64,000 nt of DNA from positions 62,904-126,903 of the forward strand of contig JAKUCV010002397.1 of the NCBI GenBank assembly GCA_028386065.3, given 5' to 3'. A program made the translations under genes and the position numbers. Below, one piece after another: positions 32,650 to 44,852 of this stretch (position 1 is the first letter of the stretch; each line of letters opens with the position of its first letter). This DNA is from Turnera subulata. Its lineage: Eukaryota > Streptophyta > Magnoliopsida > Malpighiales > Passifloraceae. The notes beneath the pieces were generated by a model that was given only the letters and a program-made list of their open reading frames with translations, ran no database searches and was not told the DNA's origin.

Positions 32650-33141
32650 AGTTAGGTTCGTGGGCTGAATTTTTTGGTAAATTCAAAGATTAGGCACCGT
32701 TTTTTTTTTTTGACAAGTTGGCAAGCAAATCTTCAAAGTTAGGCAGCTCAAATCTTCAAAGTTAGGTAGCTTCTTTTGTTGACAAATTGAACAAACTCTT
32801 GCCTATATGAAGGCTTAAGCATGTAATGTAAGATCATCCCTCAAGTAGAGAAGGAAAGATAGAGAAAGAGAGAAAGAAAGAGAGAGGGAGAGAGAAGAGA
32901 AGAAGAAAGAGGAGAATAGAAAGAAAAATATACCTAATTTTTTTCTTAGTTTCCTTCTAAAATTAGGAAGTGATAAGGAAATACTTTTGTTGGTAGATTT
33001 TATTGTGAGGTTCTTTTGTACTAATATTATATATTAGTGGAAGATTTGTAGTCCGTGGACGTAGGCAAGATTAAGGCCGAACCACGTTAAATTCTTTGTG
33101 TCTCTTTTATTTTCACGAATCTTTTGTAATTTTCCCTAAGA
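32650..33141 (+). repeat. 3' LTR of the gag-only element
   Basis: 492 bases matching 30702-31177; the outer ends have changed (AG for TG at the start, AGA for ACA at the end). The GA-rich tract is longer than in the 5' LTR. Confidence 0.85.
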
Positions 33142-33146
33142 GAATG

Positions 33147-34858
33147 TTAATGTGAAGACTCTCAGTGGAGAGTACATACTAGTAGCCTTTGAATCCAGAG
33201 TTGCTATGAACGTTTGGCTCCAAGGTGATGTGTTAAATAATGGGACAAAGATGATTATGCCATGCACAGAGTTTGTTGGCTCAACATCCATGGTGCTCCA
33301 CCGCATGCCTAGTGTGAAAAATTCTTTAGGCAGATTGCAGTACGTGTTGGTAAATTCGTTATACTTTTCAATAATTTTGATAGTACTAGTAACATGGAGG
33401 TTGTTAGGGTGAAAATTGTTACAACATACAAGGAACCCATTGCTAGAAGTTATATAAAGCCTTAGTCGGAGATCGATGTTTTGAGATATCTGCTGTAGAA
33501 GTCCAAACGCCTGCCTTTGTTTTTCCATGCAATCGAAAAGAGTCAGGTTGTGTATCGCAGTTTGAGTTGCTCCGTGGGAAGGTATCTGAAGTCAGTGATT
33601 GGTGCTGTCTTGACGGGACGGCGGAGGTGTTCGAACAGGCCCCTGATCCCTTTGGAATCATGGATACTATTAAAAAGCTGGAAAAAGGTATGGCAAAAGT
33701 TAATAAAGTTTCTTCAAATCGAAGGGAGGTTAGTGGGCAGTTGTTATTGGGGAGCGCTGCTGTGAAGGTGCCAGTAACTGCATGTGCCGGATTGTCTTGT
33801 GGAGGTGTCGCACGCTGCTGACTCTTCAAAAGAAAAAAAACGGCACAACGTGTGATGGCGAATGAGGGGGGTCACGTTAATGTGACTTCCCAAGGGTTTG
33901 GAATTTTGAATGATATGGTGAATAGCTTATCAGTTAGTGGAGGTAGTTGTTCTGGTGTGGGGGTTAGAAGTAATGGGCCAATAGTACTTTTGAGGAAAGC
34001 CCATTTTTGGGTGGTCAACAAACCTGTTTGGGCTTAGAGGAAGTTGTTGTTAGTCTATTGGCCCAGATGATGTAGAAGAGGTGTCAGCCAGGCCTGGCAC
34101 CAATTCTTCTAATTCTGCTACACCAGTTAAGACTAACCACGAAACAAGGTATTTGCGTTTATTGGAGAGACGCTTGTCTAAAATTCTGGATAATGCAAAG
34201 CGAAACAGGTGTTCAAGTTTTAAAAGATACAAAATGTTAACTAAGAGTGGGAATGTTAAGTCGCTTCAGTCAGGGGATAGCAGTACCCAGGACGTTGGTA
34301 TTGATGGCGTCAACAAGAGCATTGCTATCAAAGTTATGTCCTCTGCAACTGTATCTCCCAAATCCGTGGAAGTTCAGAAAACACTGGAAGTGGGCAAGCT
34401 AATTGGATGGGATGTTAATGAGCAGGAGTATATGGTGGAGAAGGGGATTGAAAAGTTGGTTGAGAAGGAGAGGGTGGAATGGGTGCGATCAAGGACTCTG
34501 GACTGACTGCTTTTCGCCTGTGTATGCATTTCTGTCTCTTTTCATGTTAAGTTTCTTTTCTTGGAACATTCGTGGTCTCGGTTCGAGTCAGAAGAATAAG
34601 CAAGTGAGGGAGTTGGTGTCTAAAACAAGCGCTTGTGTTGTACTACTCTGTGAAACTTTGAGTTCTGGGTTAAGTTACAAGGGGTATGCCACATACTGGG
34701 GAAGGGGCCAATTTGATTTTATTGAAGCAAGTGCGAGTGGTAATTCAAGTGGGCTAGTTCTGTTATGGGACTCCAGTGTGTTTGATTGGTCTAGGCGATT
34801 GGTGGGGAAGAATTGGATTATTGTTGATTTGGAAAAACATAGAGAGAAAATGGAAATT
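33147..34858 (+). pseudogene. L1-type LINE, 5' portion
   Basis: The clearest part is 34545-34858: 'SFFSWNIRGLGSSQKNKQV' and 'VVLLCETLSS', the start of the L1 endonuclease (Asn and Glu catalytic positions). It is preceded at 34360-34470 by a 'LEVGKLIGW'-type linker common upstream of plant L1 endonucleases. 33147-34080 is open in pieces (33152-33412, 33567-33821) and probably ORF1-related, but no domain is certain. Left of the gag-only element, 30668-30701 is likely its continuation. The endonuclease is cut off at about 34858 by an LTR, and no RT is present. Confidence 0.6.
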
Positions 34859-35322
34859 GTATTATTCTTTCCAATTTGCCATTAGTCTTTACATAAATGA
34901 GAGCTTTCTATTTATAGAGCCAAATACATTGTTTTAGTGGCCATGCTTTTCTGTGAAATGCTCCATGTTTTAAGGAGCTGATTCCTAACTTCTTGAGTAA
35001 GTCTTGACTTGACTTGCTTGAGAAGTCAAATGTCACGTGGTTCCTGTCGGGATCCTTGGGTTGCCGTAGAGCTTCCTCGAGGATGCTGAGGGGAGTGTCC
35101 TCTGAGCTAGTATAGGCTGCTTCAGGTTGGCTTCCGGTTTGGGTCATGAGACCATTGTTTAGCTTCTTTGGGAACCTTGAGTCTTGGGACCGTCTTGGAG
35201 CTTCCGGGAGAACACCTTGGTTAGTGTGGGTTCCTCTAGTTGTTTGGTTTTATGGGCCATCACGTAGTCCGGATTATGGGCTCGAGGGTTTGTCGAGTCC
35301 AGTAATATTTTGGGCCATATCA
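34859..35322 (-). repeat. LTR of an unidentified LTR element
   Basis: On the minus strand it starts TGATATGGCCC at 35322, has a TATA box GGCTCTATAAATAG at about 34920-34907, and ends near 34859. CCATTTAGGGGGCTAG next to its start is a polypurine tract, so this is the 3' LTR of a minus-strand element extending to the right. The left boundary is uncertain by about 10 bases. Confidence 0.55.
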
Positions 35323-36164
35323 CTAGCCCCCTAAATGGTTGAATCTTGGTACAAGTTCAGGCATTTAAGTATTTATGGCCCTTTGGATGTCATCATATTT
35401 AAGAAATATGTTTTGAACAATACTGCCTCGTTAAAAACCTTATCAAGAAAAACCCAATGGGATAAAAACCTTATTAGGAAAAAAGAGTGTAGTGTTAGGA
35501 AGTTTTTGAGGGAGCAATGACATATTCCTTCTTGTAAAATTTTCAAATGTTGGTGTGGGAAGCATCTTGATAAGCTCCGAAGTGACATGCTGAATAATCG
35601 GTTCTGACTCGATATGCGGCTTTCCGAACCGAGGTATTTGTACTCTTTTCAGCTGCTTGGGTAGGTACCCTTTTTGGTTTGTGAAGAGCCTCTTTAAGAG
35701 GTGGGCAGCCTTTCAGGTACCATTTGATTAGGTGGCGCTAGAAGGAGGGCATCCATAAAGACATTGGTTCCTCTGAAAGGATATTTGTGAAGACATCTCA
35801 TCATCATTGATAGGATTCGAACTTCTCTTGCACTATTTGGAATCTTCGGGTAGCTTTCCTGCTTCCAGCCTCGACACAAAGAGTGATTGCTTGGGGTTCC
35901 CAACCTTCATAACGTTGGACATGACTATGGGTTTTGAGTGGAAACATGACATAAATCATTCTTCGTGATCTTCAAGGAATTAGTCAACTTGTATGAGTTT
36001 TGGTGAGGATTTTCTCGGAGGGTAGTTGTTTTCCTCTAAGCTTCCTGCGAGCGGTAGTTATTTGTTGGCACGTTCAGTGTGTGGTTTTGAGGAACTCGCC
36101 TTTTTACTGCTTTGACTCTGAATTTCAATAAGCTTCTCCAATTAAAGGATACTATTGTATTTGG

Positions 36165-36970
36165 CATCATCATTGGGCACCCTTCGGCTTTCCTTGTGAG
36201 CCACTTTAGAGTCTAGGTTCGGAACCACTCTATAGGTGATCTTCATGGGGCACCTCCTGGCCTTCATTTTGGGACCTCGGCGAGGTTTCTTGCTTTGCAC
36301 CACTATATGGTTTATCTTCATTGGGCACCTTCTGGCCTTCATTTTGGGACCTTCATAGGGTCTTTTGTTTCGAACCACCTTATGGGTTATCTTCGTTGGG
36401 CACCTTCAGGCCTTCATTTTGGGACCTCCGTAGGGTCTTGGTTTGGAACCACTCTAGGGGTGACCTGCGTTGGGCACGTCCTGGCCTTTGTTTTGGACCC
36501 TCAATAGGATCTTTGTTGGGATCGAGTCCACGAGTTTTCTACATTGGGAACCTCCCAGCTTTTGTTTTGGATCCTCATGAGGTCTCTGTTGGGAACCACT
36601 CTACGGGTTATCTATGTTGGGCACCTTCAGGCCTTCATTTTGGGACCTCCGTAGGGTCTTTGTTGGGAACCACTCTACGGGTTATCAACGTTGGGCACCT
36701 CACAGCCTTCATTTTGGGACCTTCATGAGGTGTCTATTGGGAACCACTCCACGGGTTGTCTACATGGGCACCTCACAGCCTTCTTTTTGGGACCTTCAAG
36801 AGGTCTCTGTTGGGAACCACTCCAAGGGTTATCTACATGGGAACCTCCAGGCCTTCATTGTGGGACCTTCATGAGGTCTCTGTTGGGAACCACTCTACGG
36901 GTTATCAACATTGGGCACCTCACGGCCTTTGTTTTGGACCCTCAATAGAATCTTTGGTTTAGGTCACTCG
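36165..36970. repeat. Minisatellite, about 73 bases, eleven units
   Basis: Units begin near 36174, 36246, 36322, 36398, 36470, 36545, 36618, 36694, 36766, 36838 and 36911. Each has TTGGGCACCT, GGCCTTCATTTTGGGACC, and GGGAACCACTCTACGGGTTATC variants. Unit length varies 71-76 bases, so long open frames across it are accidental. Confidence 0.9.
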
Positions 36971-38029
36971 TGGGTCATTTTTGGTAATCATTTTCTGAAA
37001 TGGAGCTTTAGCATTAGGTGCCCTATCAAAAAAGCGACCCCTGGTGCTACTTTGACATCCTTTGGAATGGCTCATAGGCCTTTGGAACCTCGTTTAGCGA
37101 AGGACTGCCCTAGATGCAGTATAGGTAGCTTTGTAGATGGCACACATTGGCCTTGTAAGCTTAACCTGTGTTGCATCCGTTAGGGCGTTTGAAGCCTTTG
37201 GGAGCCATCTTAGGACGTCATCCTGGTTTTCATCTTCAAGCAAGTTTGTGGAGGCTTCTTTTCTCTTAGGTAAGCTTATAGATTAGCTTGAGTTCAAGGA
37301 CACCAATTAGTGTGTTAGAGTTCCCAGGGCCTTTTTCGTTTTATGGCGCGACTATGGGCCTTGCGGTGTATGGCCCCGATGGGACTGTTTACAGCTCATG
37401 GTGTTTGTTCTCAAGCTTCATCCTTGGGCCTCCCCTTGAGGGTAGCTCGCCATTCCTCACTTTTAGATCTTCCAGGTTATTATCAAGTAGCCTTTGATGG
37501 TACACATATTTTGGGTAGTAGTCATATTAATTTTGATATCGTTCAGCCACGAGTGGCATGCATGATGGGATTTGATCTTCCCTTCCAAGAGTTTGATGGT
37601 TTGGATGTTGATTTCTTCAGGAAGCTCTCCTGCTTCCAGCCCCGAGCGTTGAGGGTGAGTGCATCCTTAGCTTCGGATTCTACAAATGATCCTTCATTGT
37701 TGCATAGATTTTCTCAGAGATCAACTACCTCCTTTATGCTAGCGCCTCATGGGACATATATGGCTATCACAGAAGCCTCCTGGAACCTGATCGTCTCAAC
37801 AGGATCCTCAAGTGTTCCATCCACCATTTCAACAGGGGTACCTTCAGTAGCCTGTTAAGGGATGGGTACCTTTTGGATGCTGTAGCCCATTGATAGACGG
37901 CTTATGCATTTGTTACACCTCGTGGGTATTTTGGAGGGAGTTCCCTTTGTGAGGGATAACTTTTGTGATGCTATAGCCCATTACGAGATGGGTTTAGGCT
38001 TGTGTTGCACCTCATCGGTTTCTTAAACA

Positions 38030-38322
38030 GATTTTGCGCCTCATGGGCGGCTTTTCTCGCACCTTACGGGTGACTTAAACAAATTTTACGCCTTGTGGGC
38101 CGCCTTGTGGGCCTCGTGGGTGACTTTTATTGCACAACTTTTTGCACCTTATGGGTGACTTATTTGCACCTCGTGGGCGACTTTTTTGCACCTCGTGGGC
38201 AACTTTTTTGCACCTCGTGGGCGACTTTTTGCACCTCGTGGGCGACTTTTTGCACCTCGTGGTGACTTGTTTGCACCTCGTGGGTGACTTATTACAAATT
38301 TTGCACCTCATGGGTGTCTTAG
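38030..38322. repeat. Minisatellite, about 22 bases
   Basis: The unit TTTTTGCACCTCGTGGGCGAC is near-perfect from about 38165 to 38290 and degenerates outward (CGCCTCATGGGCGGC, GCACCTTACGGGTGAC). About eleven units. Confidence 0.88.
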
Positions 38323-39465
38323 AGGGAGTTCCCTTTGTGAGGGGTACCCTTTGGTATGTTTTACCCCATTTAAGGGCAGCCCTTCTGCATTCACCCCTAT
38401 GTTCTCGAATCATCCTGGGGGCAGCCTTTAAGGCTCATTTGGTGTTAATAGGCAAGTGTCAGCGAAACTCGAGAGAGTGTATCGGATTGCCTTAACTTCT
38501 CCTTTGTGTTTTCTAGCCTCTTTTGGAGGTCTTTGGATTTGGATCTCACTCATCATTGTGTTTGGTTCCGTCGGCACTCCAATTATGTTGTAGCTATGTG
38601 AGTGGGTGCTATCCCGACAAATGCACTCAAGTGCTCTCTTTGTGAGTTGGGCATTGCGGGTCTGGGGAGCCAGGAAGAAAAGTTTGGAAACTTCCTCTCC
38701 CTGTCCCTTTTGTGACACAACAATCTTAGCATTTTATATCTTTTATTTGCAACAATTCTTGTTGAATTTTCAGACATAATTCCTCGGCAATTCTCATTCG
38801 CCACATTGGGTATCAAGGAGGTGTTGATGTCCTCTTTTTCGGAAGCACGAGTTGGAAACCTCTGTGCAGGCATCCCTGCCAGCTTCAGGAGAGAAGATAG
38901 GGTTCTACACGGGAGCCTGTCCTATCAGCTTTGTGTATTGTGCACAATCATGCTTCTCAGGTAATTTACAACCGTTGTATGGTTGGGATGTGATCAACAT
39001 ACTGGATGGATTCGAAGTCCTCTCATGTGTGTCAAATACACGATATGGGATTTCTTTTGGAAGCTCTTCAGCTTCCTGGTCCAAGTCGAGGGTGAGAGCA
39101 TCCCTAGCTTCGGGATCCTACAGGGGAGACTTGGTTGAGCTTCCGCAATGTGTATGAGATTGTTTCAGGTACCGTTTCAGGGTCCCTTCATAGGTTCCAC
39201 TTCAGGTGTACCTCAAGGTACCGGCTTTCTTACAATGAGGGGCTCCATAAAGTGCAAATTTGTTTTGATTCTTTGGCTCCTCCTCAAAAGGGCCTTTGAA
39301 AGGATCAATCTTCGAACCTGATAACTTATATGAGATATCACAAATATTTTGTTAAAAGTATCGTTAGAAGTACTGTATGTGAGAGGTATCGGGTAACCTC
39401 TTTGCATAATGACTGTACGCACTAGCAAATAATCAAGTGATATAATGACAATAATTATAATCAAT

Positions 39466-40757
39466 TGTCATGGTTTTCATGTAAACTTGACGTTGTATGC
39501 ATGACGAAAATGGGAAGGAACAATCTAAACAACCCTCATGATTCTAATGATCGAATCAATATCATATTACATTATTGAGTAACATTGTTAGTGCGTAATA
39601 TGTTTAACAAGTAATACACATATTGCAATGCATACTTGTGATGTACTTGAACATATTATAATGAACTTCTTGATGTCATGGTTGACTTGTATTCCCTCAA
39701 CGACTTGAGGTATCCAAGCATTATATCAAAGCATCATTAATAATAATAAGTTTGTGTCACTCATGATTAAAAATCATGTGATTCTCCCAGTATGTATGAG
39801 CACATACCAAGGAAGCATAAATGGACCTTAGAAAGACCACAACAATAAAGCCATAAGTCATAATGTTAAGCACCAAAATAGCTTAACGAGATCAACAATA
39901 CCATATTGAAGAGCAATTGGATGGTCTCATTTAGGCAACTATACATATTACAAGTGTCAATGAGGGCAAGGAGAACATAGAATAATCAAGCAATAATGAC
40001 TTTAATCATGTCACCATTCTTACGTCGTTGGATGGGAACCAAGACTTTTTTCATGGTTGAATTAGTATCATATGCAAGAGCATGGAATAGTTAGTTCCCA
40101 AAGTAGTTGCATGACATAAAATAATGTAGCATGCAAAACGAATGAACATAATTTGCATCAATAATATCGTGTGACCGTTAACATGTGATAATGACGATCC
40201 ACCATATAATATTAAATAGTGTTTGTAAGCATATATAGGGTACTCATTTTTTAGGGCTTAGCTGTTTGTTCCTCGCGCATCGGGCTTTAGCAAATGATCT
40301 ATTTGGGCCTATAGAGCTTTTCAAGTCGTTGGACCTCATGTGAGTGTTGCCCTTTTCAATTAAGCTATCATCAAATTCTTTTTTATGATCTCTGCACCAC
40401 ACATTTTTTCTTTTCATGCGTTTTCGAGTGACAGTGACCGAACCCTCAGGCATTTCTTCTCCAATGCCCTCCACCTTTGCTCCCAACTCTGGCGAGTGGT
40501 GAGTGGCTTGCGGCCGCCGATGGTGATAGGGAAAACATGCAAAGATTCTCACGAGCAATATCAAGCGAGGCCTTAACCCCAAATTAGAACTGGTTTGGCT
40601 TTGGTGAAGGCGCATCCGGGGGCAGCCTTCGAGTTTTCAACGAATCTGGTTCGAATCCAATTGGATTTGGGCAGATCTCAGTCCTGAATTTGAGCAGATC
40701 TCAGTACTTAAATCCGGCAAGCGGCACCACTCCATGGCGATTGAGGACGAAGATAGT
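39466..40757. other. AT-rich unassigned sequence
   Basis: No gene, LTR or repeat recognised. A minus-strand open stretch (40615-40244, 123 codons, Lys/Arg-rich) has no motif. It ends at GATAG (40753-40757), the probable target site of the next element. Confidence 0.4.
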
Positions 40758-42271
40758 GTAAGTAACCGGGCAGGCAAACAAACAGACAAAATGCGCAGCG
40801 GAAACAACCCGGAACTAATGGAGGATCCATGTGAAACGGGGTAAACCGAATAACAAAATTTCGTACCTGGATTTGGTTGAGTTCTTTCACTCAACTGTAG
40901 TGACGAATCAGCAAGAACCAAACAAAAATCCGATTCCTCTACGGTATCCACACGAACCGTCGATGACTGCTAGCAACCAACACACGATCACCAACCCGAG
41001 CACTCTCGAATCGCAGTGCTAGCTGCAGAATTTTCGAGAGAGAGAGCCTAGTGTTTGATGTGTTTCCTCGCAAAATGAAGTGTGTGTGCTTAGTCTCAAT
41101 TGAAATGTGCATAATCTGATTATACACTCACACATCATACACACCTAATGCATAGTTTAATTAGTCATTGGCCAACATAATCATGCCTTATCCTTCATGC
41201 TTATGTTTCCACTATGACTTAATGCTCCACTATGGCATTAAACATATATATTTGAATATATAGGATTACACATCATCTTGGGCAATAATTCTGGTTCAAA
41301 AATCTGGCAATTAATGAACCAAATCAACCCAAACGACCCAGTTGAACATGGTCCAACCATGGTCTAACCACTAGCTCAATACCCTGGTCGAACCATGGTC
41401 CAACCATTAGCTCGAATCTACAGCTCTAAGTGTGTGACCCTGTAGGCACTTGTGACGTTTGACAATAATTGTAAACTCCCATTTACAATTATAAAGAATG
41501 AGCGGTGTCTAGCAACACATCATTGCTACCCAAACGACAAGATCAGTACTGAATCATAATGCCTCGGAAAAATGTCATTATCCTTTCGTCTCGTTATCAA
41601 GATCAAACACGAGACATGGAATATGTCATTCTCATATATGTTTAATCTAAGGTTCCTTGATCTCCGAGTTAACTGTGTAAAACGGATACAAATGATATCC
41701 CCATATCACTTAATCCGAGCATGGCCATGCATTTACAGTTCAACTCTATCAAGGGGCCCAACTGATAATCTTCCCGTTATATGGGTTGGACGAATCCCAT
41801 CTTGATCTTACAAAACTCACTACACATTATATCTTATACCCAATGATTACTCTTAGGTTTACTCATTTACGAATGACCAAGAGTAATATCAAAGTATACG
41901 ACTCACATGTTGGGAACCTTGATGATCTCAGGTCTAAGGACAATACATATAAGAACCACTAATGACAATATATAACAGTCCATGTAGTATTCTTATGTCG
42001 GGTTGGTCCAGTCCACAAGTTCTCTAACTTGTACCCGTATGTAGAATTCATATCTCATAGAATTCTCAACATACGCTAGTCTTAATTTATTATTACAACC
42101 CTTCCATAATAATAATCGACTAGGGACATTTCAAGAATAAAAAATATTCTTAGATTATAAATATGTGCAAGCATTTATCACTGATAAATATATTTATTAG
42201 AATAAAACCTTAATAAAAAATACATGACTTAAAATATGATCAATTATTGGCTTTTGGGCATTACACTAACA
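40758..42271 (-). repeat. LTR of copia copy 3
   Basis: About 1514 bases, TGTAAGTAACC to CACTAACA on the plus strand, more diverged from the others than they are from each other. Confidence 0.88.
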
Positions 42272-42667
42272 ATCTCTCACTTGCACTAAAGCCAATCATC
42301 CATGTATCTAATAGCAATGGATCTAGCATGACCATCAAGCTTCTGCTGTGTGAGTGGCTTAGTTAAAGGATCTGCTGCATTGTTCTTAGAAGGAACTTTG
42401 CACAACCTCACATTGCCTCTAAGACAAAACACTTATCCTGATTGTGATCTAAAGTCATCCCTGTCAGTTTGGAAGTTAGCATCTGCGTAACCCTTTACAA
42501 CAATCTCATCAACGCTTCTGTATACCAGGAATGCATCCTTAGTCCTTCTCCAGTACTTAAGGATGTTCTTAACCGCTGTTCAGTGACCTTCACCGGATCA
42601 GATTGATTTCTGCTTCTGACAATTAATGCATATGCGACATCCGGTCGAGTACATAGCATGGCATACT
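40758..42667 (-). mobile_element. Ty1/copia element copy 3, truncated
   Basis: Same family as copies 1 and 2: a minus-strand LTR (40758-42271), the purine-rich tract, and about 400 bases of the pol C-terminus (42272-42667). It has the same RNase H deletion junction near 42415-42430. The internal region stops abruptly at 42667 and is followed by an oppositely oriented LTR fragment. Confidence 0.85.
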
Positions 42668-42819
42668 GTTAGTGTAATGCCCAAAAGCCAATCATTGGAT
42701 GAGTAAATAGTCATGTATATTTATTAAGGTTTTATTCCAATAAATATGTTTATCAGTGATAAACGCTTGCACATATTTATAACCTAAGAATATTTTATAT
42801 TCTTTAAATTCTTGAATTG
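42668..42819 (+). repeat. Opposite-strand fragment of the same copia LTR
   Basis: Starts TGTTAGTGTAATGCCC and follows the first ~150 bases of the family LTR to CTTGAATTG. It is inverted relative to copy 3, so the junction at 42667/42668 is a rearrangement. Confidence 0.85.
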
Positions 42820-42880
42820 CTGGTTGTTATATCCAAAACTTGAGAAGATCCCTCATGGCATGTGGGAGGAGGCATGTGGT

Positions 42881-44184
42881 TGTGAACAGCTCAAATTTGA
42901 TCCACTAAAACTTTATTGAATTATGAATGTCGTTGTCTATGGATTGATGAGATGATTCGATCCTTAGGTGAAATGTGTTTGTAATTCAATATGGTATTAA
43001 TATTTCATTAATTCTGAATTTTTGGTACATTGAACTTGGAATTATTGAGATGTTTAATTCTGAGTTTGGTATATTTAAAGGTTTTGAAATTAATAAAATA
43101 TGGGTATTTAGTTGTCTTAGGCTAGTTATTTGGTTTGGACCCATTTGAGATGATTTTGGGTTTAAGATCAGTTAAGGGCTTAGACCAATTAAATATAGAT
43201 CCTCCGACAATATTGGCCCATAAAAAACACCAAGTTCAGAGGTCTTTTAGTCTGAATTTCGTCCAGAAATTCGGATTTAATTGTTTCCATAATAGTTGTT
43301 GGTGTTTATGGTATATAGAGTGGAGTGAAGAGGAGGAAAACTTAATTAGGAGAAAGACAATGGGTAAGCTACAAGTTAGGAGGTTCTCTAGAGCTGAACA
43401 CATGTAGAAAACTGATAAGGAAGGGCGTGGGAATCAAGTAGGACCGGAATTACGAGAATCAAAACCAAGAAGGTAAGAACCAATTTGGAAACAGGTGCCG
43501 GCGGACATGGCGACACGACCGCCAGTGCCTGGCGGTCGTCGCGAGAAGACCTCCATGGCCTGGCGGACATCCTTCCCACTTTTGGCAGTTTTCCGATTAT
43601 TTTCTGTTCTCTTGATTTTGGGTATCTACCATTGGATCTAGGAATTCAATCTCGACCCTTAGATCAACACCACATCCAGACCTCCCAGACACTGTAAATA
43701 GGACCCCCATTCACCCTCAAACCTCACCAATTCTCTCCCTTCTCCCACGACACACACATAAGCTAGGTGCTTGGAAAATTTCTCTAATTCAAGGCTCAGT
43801 AACCCTTTCAAGGGTCAAAATTACGGAGGAATTTCATGGAAAGGAGTAGCAAGGAGTCAATAACAGCAGGAGACCAAGAAGAGAAGGGGAGGAAGGCGGA
43901 TTCAAGGAAACCGTTGGACAAGTAGTGCCAAACCCGAGAGGAAGGTTCTAGTGGAGGCAGTCTCAGTATTTTGGCAATATATGGAGCTGTAGATGTCAAA
44001 TTGCTGCAATCTTGGTCTCTCTGGAAAGCTAAGAAGTATCCCTACAACTTTTCTATTTAGGCAAGACACCAGTTTGGCCTCTTTCTACCCCGAATTCCAT
44101 GTTGAAACTCTACCAAAATTCTGTTACGAAGTGGTAAGCGCACGGGATCTAGAGGAGGGCTGCAAGCGGTAACTCGTTCTAATC
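42881..44184 (+). repeat. Tat-type LTR, family B, 3' truncated
   Basis: Starts TGTGAACAGC after a purine-rich GGGAGGAGGCATGTGG. It matches the complement of 55592-56536 and part of 46736-47595, and shares its distal part with the LTR at 19581. It contains the GGCGGTCGT-type cluster (43497-43566) and a decayed TATA (TGTAAATAGG, 43694). It is cut at about 44184, where GC-rich sequence begins. Confidence 0.8.
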
Positions 44185-44852
44185 CGTGGGGAATCCCCGA
44201 ATGGGGAACGGGGATGGGTGTAATTTTTTCTCCACGGGGGCGGGGATGGGGGACATTTTGGCCCCGTGGGGAATTTGATAACGGGGGCGGGGAGCGCTCC
44301 CCCGACCCGCGGGGACCCCGAAATAAGTGAAAATACAAAATTACCCTTCAACCACAATCCAATTAATATATATATCAATAATAAAATACATTTTTATTCA
44401 TTTCTTCCCTTTACATATTAAAATTAATATATATGTCTTTCTTTCTTTCATCTTGATAAATTTAATAGAGCATTCTATTGATAAGATTTTGGTTTTTGTG
44501 ATTTCTTATTCACGCTAATTATACTTATACTATGCAGTAGGTCCTATTTTTTCCCAAGTTGACACAATTATTTTTGATTTTTGTTTCTCGTAAGAATCAA
44601 CAAACCAATAAGTTAGAATTGGAGAGTAGGCAAAACTTTTGAGTTGCAATTGTAAATATATTGTACATTATTTTTATCTATGAAATTGGGGAATGGGGTC
44701 CCCGTGGGGATCCGATTTCCCTCAGGGAACGGGGATGGGGGCATTTTTTCCCCCGAACGGGGAATGGGGGTGGAGATGGGGGAACATTTCGGAAACGGGG
44801 GTGGGGGTGGGGAACCTTCCCCCGTGGGGACCCTGACGCATTGCCATCCCTA
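44185..44852. mobile_element. hAT-like GC-rich non-autonomous element, left end lost
   Basis: Two arms dense in GGGGAACGGGGATGGGG motifs (44185-44325 and 44690-44835) enclose an AT-rich centre. The right end reads TAGGGATGGCAATGCG on the minus strand, a hAT-like terminal sequence. No left terminal repeat or 8-base duplication was found. No transposase. Confidence 0.45.

Larger units (their letters stand above)
30702..33141 (+). mobile_element. Gag-only copia element (TR-GAG type, Tork-like)
   Basis: LTRs 30702-31177 and 32650-33141, a primer site at 31180 (TGGTAACGGAGC), a gag ORF, part of protease, and a purine-rich tract before the 3' LTR. The 5-base duplication GAATG flanks it (30697-30701 and 33142-33146). 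Integrase, RT and RNase H are absent. It lies within LINE-like sequence. The wording of gag resembles the Tnt1/Tork branch. Confidence 0.88.
35323..39465 (-). mobile_element. 3' internal region of the unidentified LTR element
   Basis: No protein domain could be recognised on either strand. Short plus-strand frames (for example 37343-37858) show no motif. The region holds two minisatellites and further dispersed repeats such as GGGAGTTCCCTTTGTGAGGG (37935 and 38325). Long 3' untranslated tracts full of tandem repeats are a Tat-lineage feature; assignment here is inference. The right limit is arbitrary. Confidence 0.35.

Noticed and set aside
36295..36948. Overlapping open frames with a repeated ~24-residue pattern
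   Set aside because: They follow the 73-base minisatellite. Unit lengths are not all multiples of three and no start, composition or motif suggests a protein.
40244..40615. 123-codon minus-strand open frame
   Set aside because: No recognisable motif, no supporting splice or promoter context; kept only as unassigned sequence.
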